64,000 nucleotides of DNA. Origin: an uncultured Lachnospiraceae bacterium (GTDB lineage: Bacteria; Bacillota; Clostridia; Lachnospirales; Lachnospiraceae). Shown here piece by piece: positions 51,478 to 58,410 of the stretch. Where the stretch lies: assembly GCA_910585715.1 (NCBI GenBank), contig CAJUEX010000013.1, positions 10,642 through 74,641 of the forward strand, given 5' to 3'. The notes beneath the pieces were generated by a model. That model did no database searches. It had not been told where the DNA came from and saw only the letters and a list, made by a program, of their open reading frames with translations. The position numbers were made by a program, and so were the translations under genes. The stretch's first letter is position 1; each line of letters opens with the position of its first letter.

Positions 51478-53163
51478 TTAATCTTCTTCAAAATCCGCAT
51501 AAATATCCCGAATATTCTTTTCTATATTTACTCCATGAATATATCCGAAGTTTATTTTTCGCTCACGTATTACATTCATGAACTGATAATATTTTGAATG
51601 ACTGATAGTATCCGTAAAGAAATAGACATAATCCGCTTTATCAACAATCGAAACATCTGTCGATCCACTGGCCTCTGGATTGATAAATATCCAGTCTGGA
51701 AATTCTTTCTTCATCTTCGATAACCAATTAGAATGTCCTCCCACTATAACGATCCGGTAACCGGCAATCGTTTCCCTCATACTTTCAATCTTCTTATCTG
51801 TTATGGGATTATCGCTTTCTGTCAATTTATACACATAATTTCTAAGCACTGCCAATTCACGTTTCGATGCTTCCAGCTGTTTTCTGATATCTTTTGCTTC
51901 CTCTTCAAGCATTCTTTTCTCCGCCAGACCAGCACGCAGACTACTGTTATCAGATTCAAGCTTGTGAACTTTACGACGTAATTTATCCACTTCCTCAATG
52001 AGCACGGACTCATCATGTCTACATCCATCTGTTCCGGCATGTTCTGTGAAATCCTTTACCTGCCTTTCCGTCTTATCATTCTCTGGTCTGCCAGTCTTGA
52101 CCTGCACATCCTCCGGATGAAACATCGGTGGAAATTCATCATAATAAAGTGTTCCGGATTCTCCATAAGCCAATATCCTAAGCGTTTCAGCCAGCCATGA
52201 CGAATTGCACGTCATCGCGCTTGCACAATGAAGGATCATTCCATAAAGCGTAAGCTCCTCTGCGGAATATTCTCTATTGCTTTTATGAAAAGTCTTCTTC
52301 AATATAGAAAGCACAATGGCAAGGCGGTCTTCCACCCCTCTGTCATTTTCATCACACCAATCTGCATATTCCGGACTATACCCCAGCCATTGAAATACAT
52401 TTCTGAGGAATTTCGACATCTTTGCATCTAGGGAATATAATTTCTTCTGATCGAAGCGCTCACCAATTTCCTTCCGACAATCCTTAAAGCTGTCACCCAC
52501 AGCCTCATCAAACGAATATCCGCCGTTTAAATCAAATTGATTGCTGTATTCATTTAAGATTCCATATACAATGTTACATTCTCCATCCATCTTAATACCA
52601 TGTATTGGAGCTATACATAAAATCCTTGACAGATTTGTATAGTAATAATTTCTTCTTCCTTCCGGCTTTGCCAATGCCAGCAGTTCACTGAGCGATATCG
52701 TGCTGAATCTTTTGAGTGTCCGGTATTCCTTTTTGTAATATGTTTTATGTAAATATAAAAACAAAGCCTTCGTATATTCACTTCCGCTATTCATTGCGTT
52801 CATCATCAGACCAAGCGTAAATCTGTTGAACATCAATTCCGGCCAGTCTTCACCGGACTCGATATCGAAATACTCTACATCTTGGTGTTTTGAAATGTTT
52901 GCAAATTCATGAGCATAAAAATCCCTTGCAATCAGCGGAAAGTCTTCCCTCATCTCATCATTTATAAAAAAATCAACAAAAAAACGTTCACACCCGTATG
53001 TATCTGGCGACATTCCATTGAAATCCCACATCAGCTTTTTATCACCCTGAATTTTCATCATATAATTGACAAAGTTTCCGCCCGATTCTATCATGTTCTG
53101 AAGCAGATTATTTAATTCATCTGTACTTGGCAACCCATCAAGCGGAAAATTAACATTCTTCAT
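51478..53163 (-). CDS. DUF2325-type protein with long N-terminal region
   Basis: Function unknown; 561 residues from MKNVNFPLDGLPS (GAGGT about 9 bases upstream). The first 360 residues are helical with no recognised domain. A coiled coil lies at about 385-455 (EEVDKLRRKVHKLESDNSSLRAGLAEK). The C-terminal 90 residues (YRIVIVGGHSNWLSKMKKEFPDW ... DYVYFFTDTISHSKYYQFMNV) match the DUF2325 pattern, a Rossmann-like fold with a conserved Ser/His motif. DUF2325 proteins often lie in accessory regions. It follows a broken gene and a toxin-antitoxin candidate, so the patch looks acquired. Confidence 0.78.
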   Translation of the reverse strand: MKNVNFPLDGLPSTDELNNLLQNMIESGGNFVNYMMKIQGDKKLMWDFNGMSPDTYGCERFFVDFFINDEMREDFPLIARDFYAHEFANISKHQDVEYFDIESGEDWPELMFNRFTLGLMMNAMNSGSEYTKALFLYLHKTYYKKEYRTLKRFSTISLSELLALAKPEGRRNYYYTNLSRILCIAPIHGIKMDGECNIVYGILNEYSNQFDLNGGYSFDEAVGDSFKDCRKEIGERFDQKKLYSLDAKMSKFLRNVFQWLGYSPEYADWCDENDRGVEDRLAIVLSILKKTFHKSNREYSAEELTLYGMILHCASAMTCNSSWLAETLRILAYGESGTLYYDEFPPMFHPEDVQVKTGRPENDKTERQVKDFTEHAGTDGCRHDESVLIEEVDKLRRKVHKLESDNSSLRAGLAEKRMLEEEAKDIRKQLEASKRELAVLRNYVYKLTESDNPITDKKIESMRETIAGYRIVIVGGHSNWLSKMKKEFPDWIFINPEASGSTDVSIVDKADYVYFFTDTISHSKYYQFMNVIRERKINFGYIHGVNIEKNIRDIYADFEED

Positions 53164-53201
53164 ACATGTTGTACCTCTTATCGCTTTATACCTTGAATTT
53201 T

Positions 53202-53715
53202 TCAAGGTCTGCACATCTTTATTTGTGCATCAGTTCCTGCCAGAAACAAAATATCTGACTCCGTCTCCTTACAGCAACCCTGTATCCTGTCCAGTTCCCC
53301 CTTATGTCCCACCCTCTCAACATTCCATGTGGAATTTTCATGATATTTCCACACCCATAGTTTCAATATTACTTTAACGGGAGCAACCTCTCCTCTTTTA
53401 AAAAGCCCTGTCACTGAATGATCCAGATATTTTTTTCTGATTTCCTCATCAGCAGTCCTGCCCTTGAATATAATTCTGCCAGCATCAACCACTTCATTGT
53501 AGGGAATGGTTTCCCGCACCTCATTTTCGGCTGGAAGCCATTTATCTATATGATATACTTCTTTCACAATCCCATAAACAACAGCTAAAGCATAGTCTGC
53601 CTTCTCTACACTGGCAATCTTTCTCTTTCAGCAGCCCCGTGTCACGTCATACAGCTCGGTTTCACTCATGCCCTCACGATACGACTTGTTGATTTTGATA
53701 ATTACGATAGCTTCC
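53202..53715 (-). pseudogene. Gene interrupted by an in-frame TGA stop
   Basis: Two ORFs in the same frame (to 53628 and from 53567) are separated by a single TGA at 53628-53630. Reading through gives ...NKSYREGMSETELYDVTRGC(stop)KRKIASVEKADYALAVVYGIVKEVYHIDKW..., then GRIIFKGRTADEEIRKKYLDHSV. TGG (Trp) at this position would restore one protein. I recall similar hypothetical proteins of about 150-170 residues with GCWKRK here, but have not searched. The upstream start is also unclear, and the coordinates end where the coding signal fades. So the gene is probably inactive; a sequencing error is possible. Confidence 0.65.
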
Positions 53716-53737
53716 TGTATCGAAGGAGGGGATACAT

Positions 53738-53782
53738 ATGGAAAATAAAGCGGAAGGTAAGCACTATTGGTGTTCGGAATGA
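53738..53782 (+). CDS. 14-codon leader ORF overlapping the small toxin
   Basis: MENKAEGKHYWCSE with AAGGAGGGG eight bases before the ATG, a very strong ribosome-binding site. Its TGA overlaps the ATG of the hydrophobic ORF (ATGA), so ribosomes ending here could restart on the toxin. This resembles leader-toxin coupling as in mok-hok. It could instead be fortuitous if the toxin starts at TTG 53767 or GTG 53770. Confidence 0.5.
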   Translation: MENKAEGKHYWCSE

Positions 53783-53901
53783 TTTTGGAACTTGTCGGTA
53801 TTGTAGTGACAGTCATCAGCATCATCGTCACAATAACCAGTATCCGACAGACCGGAAGAAATAAAAAACATCAAAAAAGCAACCACACCGACCAAAGTTA
53901 G
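53779..53901 (+). CDS. Candidate type I toxin (small hydrophobic protein)
   Basis: A 40-residue protein starting MILELVGIVVTVISIIVTIT, one membrane helix of about 20 residues, followed by a basic/polar tail (SIRQTGRNKKHQKSNHTDQS). Size, single helix and charged C-terminus fit Hol_Tox/Fst/TxpA-type toxins that damage the membrane. Starts at TTG 53767 or GTG 53770 are in frame, with AAGG nine bases before the first, so the N-terminus may be LVFGMILELVG. The stop lies within a bidirectional terminator, and a consensus promoter on the other strand makes an antisense RNA over its 3' end. I infer the role from layout; toxicity is untested. Confidence 0.65.
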   Translation: MILELVGIVVTVISIIVTITSIRQTGRNKKHQKSNHTDQS

Positions 53902-53967
53902 GTTGCTTTTTTGATTTGCATCTTTAACTGAGGCGAACCGTTGCTATATGGTAACACCTTTTTCTAT
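53868..53967 (-). ncRNA. Candidate antisense antitoxin RNA
   Basis: About 95-100 nt, from the promoter at 53973-54001 (start near 53966) to the terminator at 53873-53912. It covers the last 30 bases of the toxin ORF and the region beyond. Its 5' part has a stem from GGTGTTACC and GGTTCGCC, its 3' part is the terminator stem. Overlap at the 3' end is the arrangement of RatA/TxpA and of Fst RNAII. Confidence 0.55.
53873..53912. terminator. Bidirectional terminator of the toxin locus
   Basis: AAAAAAGCAACC (53873-53884) and GGTTGCTTTTTT (53901-53912), a perfect 12-bp stem flanked by A and T runs, works on both strands. The toxin stop codon ends at the first base of the right arm. Confidence 0.85.
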
Positions 53968-53972
53968 AAAAT

Positions 53973-54001
53973 ATGTTAGCACTTATCAGTGTTTCCGTCA
54001 A
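53973..54001 (-). promoter_or_regulatory. Promoter of the antisense RNA
   Basis: Minus strand: TTGACG, 17-base spacer, TAACAT. Spacing is ideal and it points at the 3' end of the toxin gene. In 54002-54250 nothing else was found apart from A/T-rich sequence. Confidence 0.7.
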
Positions 54002-54254
54002 CAACTTTTTCAAAATAACGCCATTGGCATTTCTAATGCAATGGGGGAACTTTGTTCCCCTTTAACTACTCCATAAACTGAGACGCATATGTTGTATTTT
54101 AACAGATGCACATTTTCGGTAAAATACAGCGTTTTACAGAAATGTTTACATCTACAGTTCACAACATATCACATCCACTAAGTACCGGCATTCTATAAAG
54201 ACTAAAAAATCTTTAGAAATCATTCTCTACGAAAAGCCCGAAGCAAAACAGCGA

Positions 54255-54482
54255 CAGAGGGAGGTGGGCAGATTGGTTTTCAGGCATTGTTTCGGATGGG
54301 AGTTTTTCCTTAACAGTCTGTCCAACCCCAGGGTAAAATTGCCACGGATGGCAATTTTAGTCATATTGCGCCACGGACGGCGCTATATGACGCCCCGTCT
54401 GCCTCCAACTCCCTCCCCAGACTGTTTAGGAAAATCCCCATCCAAAACACAGCCGGAAAACCAATCTGCCCACCTCCCTCTG
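54255..54482 (+). ncRNA. TwoAYGGAY RNA motif on a long imperfect hairpin
   Basis: Two adjacent hairpins both end in an AYGGAY loop: TAAAATTGCC-ACGGAT-GGCAATTTTA (54334-54359) and TCATATTGCGCC-ACGGAC-GGCGCTATATGA (54361-54390, one T-T mismatch). This is the defining feature of the TwoAYGGAY candidate RNA described from gut metagenomes and Clostridia (known from the literature, function unknown). They are held by a stem of about 65 bp, left arm 54255-54320 and right arm 54418-54482, with few mismatches. It lies just past the 3' end of oadA, in the region to 54596. A plus-strand ORF of 93 codons covers it but is not convincing as a protein. Confidence 0.82.
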
Positions 54483-54596
54483 TTGCGTCCCCTTCACCAC
54501 CAACAACAAAAAACACCCCCAGCCATGCTCCAAACCCTCACATAGCCAAGGATGTTTCCCTATCTCATTTTAACATTAGAAGCTTCATTATCCGCC

Positions 54597-56003
54597 CTAA
54601 ACCGGATAAGCCCCATTCTTCGTATCAGCCTGCGCCAAATCCACCTTTTCCTGCTGTGCCTGACGATACTTAAAGAAATCAGTAGCAACCTGCGGGAACA
54701 ATGCATAGGACAATACGTCTTCATCCTGCTGCTTCCATTCCTTCATCTCGCTTTCAATCTTATCCAGCTCGTTCTCAAGCAGGTCGGCAGGACGACAGGT
54801 AATTACCTTTTCTCCCGGAATAACCTTTTCCTGAACCTCTTTATTGAAAGGCTTTACTGTCTGGCCGTATTCGCCGCGAAGCACTGCCTTTGTCTCCTTT
54901 GTAGCCATTTTGTAACGTTCGCCCATCAGCACGTTAAATACAGCCTGTGTACCAACGATCTGTGAGGAAGGAGTTACTAACGGACATTCGCCAAGGTCTT
55001 TACGAACTCTCGGGATTTCCTGTAATACGTCATAGTATTTGTCTTCTGCATTCTGTTCCTTTAACTGGGAAACCATGTTGGACAACATACCGCCCGGTAC
55101 CTGATATAACAATGTCTTAATATCAACGCCCATAACCTTCGGATTTAAAAGTCCGTTTGCAAGACATTCATCTCTGTAAGGTCTGAAATAATCTGCAATT
55201 TCAGCAAGCAGGGTCTGGTCATAGCCTGTATCATAAGGCGTTCCCTTAAAGGTTTCTACCATAACCTCTGTTGCAGGCTGTGAAGTACCCATAGCTAACG
55301 GGCTCATGGCACAGTCGATAACGTCTACGCCTGCTTCTACTGCCTTTAAGTATGTCATGCCCGCCACACCGGAAGTATAGTGGGTATGAAGCTGTACCGG
55401 AATTTTGGTAGCGCTCTTTAAAGCGGTTACCAGCTCGGTTGCCTTATAAGGAACTAACAAGCCTGCCATATCCTTGATACATAAGGAATTTGCTCCCATA
55501 TCCTCTATTCTCTTTGCCATATCCTTCCAGTAATCCAAAGTATAAGCATCGCCTAATGTATAGGAAAGAGCAATTTGAGCATGGCCGCCTTCCTTGTTGG
55601 TTGCCTTTACTGCTGTTTCCAGATTGCGGATATCATTTAAACAGTCAAAAATACGGATAATATCAATACCGTTTGCAATGGATTTCTGTACGAAATACTC
55701 TACCACATCATCTGCATAATGACGGTATCCTAAAATATTCTGTCCTCTGAACAGCATCTGCAGCTTTGTATTTTTTAATCCGTCCTTAATCTTTCTAAGT
55801 CTGTCCCATGGGTCTTCTTTTAAGAAACGAAGGGAAGCATCAAAGGTTGCGCCGCCCCAGCATTCAATGGAATGATAACCTACTTTATCCATCTTATCCA
55901 AGATAGGAAGCATAAGCTCGGTTGGCATTCTTGTTGCGATTAAAGACTGGTGCGCATCACGCAAAATTGTTTCCGTAATTTTAATCGGTTTTTTATCTGC
56001 CAT
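54597..56003 (-). CDS. oadA: Oxaloacetate decarboxylase alpha-type carboxyltransferase without biotin domain
   Basis: Carboxyltransferase that moves CO2 between oxaloacetate (or pyruvate) and biotin, homologous to transcarboxylase 5S. The 468 residues have the TIM-barrel (ETILRDAHQSLIATRM at about 11-26, ECWGGATFDASLRFL) with metal residues in LHTHYTSGVAG (about 203-213) and KDMAGLL, then the C-terminal conserved carrier domain (about 310-465). Usually OadA ends with a biotin domain; this one stops before it, and the carrier is a separate gene (57266-57634). Last gene of the operon, 76 bases after oadB. Confidence 0.93.
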   Translation of the reverse strand: MADKKPIKITETILRDAHQSLIATRMPTELMLPILDKMDKVGYHSIECWGGATFDASLRFLKEDPWDRLRKIKDGLKNTKLQMLFRGQNILGYRHYADDVVEYFVQKSIANGIDIIRIFDCLNDIRNLETAVKATNKEGGHAQIALSYTLGDAYTLDYWKDMAKRIEDMGANSLCIKDMAGLLVPYKATELVTALKSATKIPVQLHTHYTSGVAGMTYLKAVEAGVDVIDCAMSPLAMGTSQPATEVMVETFKGTPYDTGYDQTLLAEIADYFRPYRDECLANGLLNPKVMGVDIKTLLYQVPGGMLSNMVSQLKEQNAEDKYYDVLQEIPRVRKDLGECPLVTPSSQIVGTQAVFNVLMGERYKMATKETKAVLRGEYGQTVKPFNKEVQEKVIPGEKVITCRPADLLENELDKIESEMKEWKQQDEDVLSYALFPQVATDFFKYRQAQQEKVDLAQADTKNGAYPV

Positions 56004-56079
56004 TTTTATTTCCTCCTGAAATATTTGTACGGGTTTCCCCGTTTGACTTCATTACTTATTTCCAATATGTTTCTGATAC

Positions 56080-57225
56080 TTATATGCCGAAAATAGCCAT
56101 AAAGGTACCCGCTGCTACCGCCGTACCGATAACACCTGCTACATTCGGTCCCATTGCATGCATCAGTAAGAAGTTGGTAGGATCCGCTTCCGCACCTACC
56201 TTTTGTGATACTCTGGCTGCCATAGGAACAGCGGATACACCTGCTGAACCAATAAGCGGATTTACCTTGCCATGAGTTGCTACACACATAATTTTACCAA
56301 ACAATACACCTGCCGCCGTGCCAAAACAGAATGCAATCAAGCCAAGTATTACAATTTTGATAGTGTCCCAGTTCAAAAATGCTTCTGCACTGGTAGTAGC
56401 TCCTACAGAAGTACCAAGCAGAATAACTACGATGTACATAAGAGCATTGGATGCAGTATCTGTAAGCTGCCTTACCACGCCTGATTCTCTGAACAGATTA
56501 CCTAACATGAGCATACCTACCAATGGTGCTGTTGTTGGAAGAATCATGCATACAACGATTGTAATGACAATGGGGAACAAAATCTTTTCAAGCTTTGATA
56601 CGGGACGAAGCTGTTCCATTTTAATTTTTCTTTCTTTTTCAGTTGTTAAGAGTTTCATAATAGGCGGCTGGATAATAGGAACCAATGACATATAAGAATA
56701 TGCCGCCACCGCAATAGGTCCCATAATAGCAGTTTGTCCCAGCTTACCGGCAAGGAAAATGGAAGTAGGTCCGTCCGCACCACCAATGATGGAAACAGCA
56801 GCTGCTGCTTTATCATTAAATCCAAGTGCAATTGCACCGAAATAAGCTGCAAAGATACCAAATTGTGCTGCCGCACCAAGTAAAAAGCTCTTTGGATTCG
56901 CAATCAGCGGACCAAAGTCCGTCATGGCGCCTACACCCATAAAAATCAGGGATGGCAGGATTGCCCATTCATCCAAAAGGTAGAAATAATACAGTAAGCC
57001 GCCAGCTTCACCATTCTCACCAATATGAGACATAATATCCGGATAAATATTAACTAACAGCATACCAAATGCGATTGGTACTAAAAGAAGTGGTTCAAAT
57101 CCTTTTGCAATCGCCAAATATAGAAATGCACAAGCCACTACAATCATGATGTAATTTCCAATTGTTAAATTGAAAAATGCAGTCTGATGTACCAGATTGT
57201 CTAATGTTTCCATTATGTATTGCAT
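56080..57225 (-). CDS. oadB: Na+-pumping decarboxylase beta subunit
   Basis: Membrane subunit that decarboxylates carboxybiotin and pumps Na+ outward. The 381 residues contain about ten helices. Diagnostic segments: SIIGGADGPTSIFLAGKL (about 144-161) with the conserved Asp, GNLFRESGVVRQL, NALMYIVVILLGTSVGATTSAEAFL and PLIGSAGVSAVPMAARVSQKVG with Ser residues of the Na+ route. The N-terminal half faces the membrane as in the family. It lies 40 bases after the BCCP gene. Confidence 0.95.
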   Translation of the reverse strand: MQYIMETLDNLVHQTAFFNLTIGNYIMIVVACAFLYLAIAKGFEPLLLVPIAFGMLLVNIYPDIMSHIGENGEAGGLLYYFYLLDEWAILPSLIFMGVGAMTDFGPLIANPKSFLLGAAAQFGIFAAYFGAIALGFNDKAAAAVSIIGGADGPTSIFLAGKLGQTAIMGPIAVAAYSYMSLVPIIQPPIMKLLTTEKERKIKMEQLRPVSKLEKILFPIVITIVVCMILPTTAPLVGMLMLGNLFRESGVVRQLTDTASNALMYIVVILLGTSVGATTSAEAFLNWDTIKIVILGLIAFCFGTAAGVLFGKIMCVATHGKVNPLIGSAGVSAVPMAARVSQKVGAEADPTNFLLMHAMGPNVAGVIGTAVAAGTFMAIFGI

Positions 57226-57265
57226 TTTGTTGACCTCCTGTTTTTCTAGCTTAGAAACATTCTCC

Positions 57266-57634
57266 CTAGTTTAATGTTGCAAGTACCGCACCAGCTTCAA
57301 CCGGATCGCCTACAGCCACATCAATGCTAGCTACTGTTCCATCCTGAGGAGCAACAACAGGGATTTCCATCTTCATTGCTTCCAATACTACAACGGTATC
57401 GCCTGCTTTTACTGCCTGACCAACACTTGCTTCTAATTTAAATACTTTTCCGGCTGCACCAGCTTCAATTTTAACGCTTCCTGCTGCGCCGCCTGCCTTT
57501 GGAGCTGCCGGTGCTGCCTTTGGAGCCGCTTTCGGCGCTGCCTTTGGCGCTGCTGCAGGAGCGCCTGTGCCAGCTCCTTCTTCTACTACTACATCATATA
57601 CGTTGCCATTTACGGTAATGGTATAATTTTTCAT
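57266..57634 (-). CDS. Biotin carboxyl carrier protein of the decarboxylase
   Basis: Carrier protein of 122 residues. A short N-terminal strand region (KNYTITVNGNVYDVVVEEG) leads to an Ala/Pro/Lys-rich flexible linker (about 22-48, four repeats of AAPK) and a biotinyl domain (about 50-122). Biotin is attached to Lys in VLEAMKMEIPV. The linker lets biotin swing between the carboxyltransferase subunits and OadB. It corresponds to the transcarboxylase 1.3S or the gamma subunit of methylmalonyl-CoA decarboxylase. Biotin protein ligase is not encoded here. Confidence 0.95.
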   Translation of the reverse strand: MKNYTITVNGNVYDVVVEEGAGTGAPAAAPKAAPKAAPKAAPAAPKAGGAAGSVKIEAGAAGKVFKLEASVGQAVKAGDTVVVLEAMKMEIPVVAPQDGTVASIDVAVGDPVEAGAVLATLN

Positions 57635-57655
57635 CTTACATAATCCTCCTATATA

Positions 57656-58393
57656 TTAGGCTCTCTGCCATTTGTTTGTATTTGCTCGTTTTATGCTTCT
57701 GACAACAAACCCATCTGTAGAAGCCGCACCTTCGCTGGCTGCAATAGCAGCTGCAATAACGGCAACCAGTTCTAAGTCATCCGAAAGCTCTTCATTGTTT
57801 TCAATCTGTGCAACTGCTTTCTCTACTGCTGCTGTAGCAGGAGCTTTCTCTGCTTTCTTTTTGCCCATAGCTGCTTCCATCTTCGGAATAAAAGAAAATG
57901 CGCTGATAATAAAGATAATTAAAATCAACACTACAAACACAGTTCCCATTCCAAGAAGAGTATTCAGCGCAGCGCCCTTCATAAGCTGTCCGAAAGTTTT
58001 TGTGGCCTCCGTTGTCACACTGGAAACCTGCAGGTTTTCATCTAACACAATGTCCACCTTACCATCTCCGTTTTCACAGGCAATGCTTACAATGATTTCA
58101 ACCTGATCACTGCCATTTTTTACTTCATAGCCTGTAGCTCCCTTAAATTCACCAATCTCTTCGATTGTATTCTTCCAACTGGATAATATTGCGGAAAGCG
58201 TTGCATCATTTTCATAGTAAACATCCATGCCCTGAGCTATCATTTCAGTAATCTCACTGATAATCTGATCAGCAATGCCTTTTGCTTGTTCTTCCGTTAC
58301 AAGTGCTGTTGTTTCCTGTTCTTCCTTGTTTCCGCATGCAGTCAGACCGAAAAGACAGGTAAGCATACCTAATACTATCAATACTTTTTTCAT
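57656..58393 (-). CDS. OadG-like subunit with N-terminal lipoprotein domain
   Basis: A 245-residue protein from MKKVLIVLGML. The N-terminus is a type II signal peptide with lipobox LTACGN (Cys about 20), then an extracytoplasmic domain (about 25-130, DUF3887-like in size and pattern). One membrane helix (about 140-165, GTVFVVLILIIFIISAFSFIP) is the OadG hallmark, followed by a cytoplasmic tail with KKKAEKAPAT and a C-terminal region ending in VVRSIKRANTNKWQRA. OadG binds the alpha and beta subunits together. The lipid-anchored outer domain is additional to the family's usual 80-120 residues. Confidence 0.85.
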   Translation of the reverse strand: MKKVLIVLGMLTCLFGLTACGNKEEQETTALVTEEQAKGIADQIISEITEMIAQGMDVYYENDATLSAILSSWKNTIEEIGEFKGATGYEVKNGSDQVEIIVSIACENGDGKVDIVLDENLQVSSVTTEATKTFGQLMKGAALNTLLGMGTVFVVLILIIFIISAFSFIPKMEAAMGKKKAEKAPATAAVEKAVAQIENNEELSDDLELVAVIAAAIAASEGAASTDGFVVRSIKRANTNKWQRA

Positions 58394-58410
58394 ATGAAGT
58401 ATCATCCTTT

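Noticed and set aside
53628..53831. 67-codon minus-strand ORF as a separate gene
   Set aside because: Its 3' half belongs to the nonsense-mutated gene in the same frame, and its 5' half is antisense to the toxin ORF.
54264..54545. Plus-strand ORF of 93 codons (MGRLVFRHCFGWEFF...)
   Set aside because: It runs across the TwoAYGGAY hairpins and the long arms. The base-pairing explains the sequence, and similar ORFs are probably repeated spurious annotations of this RNA.
56006..56287. 93-codon minus-strand ORF
   Set aside because: It overlaps the end of oadB in another frame and has no independent coding signal.
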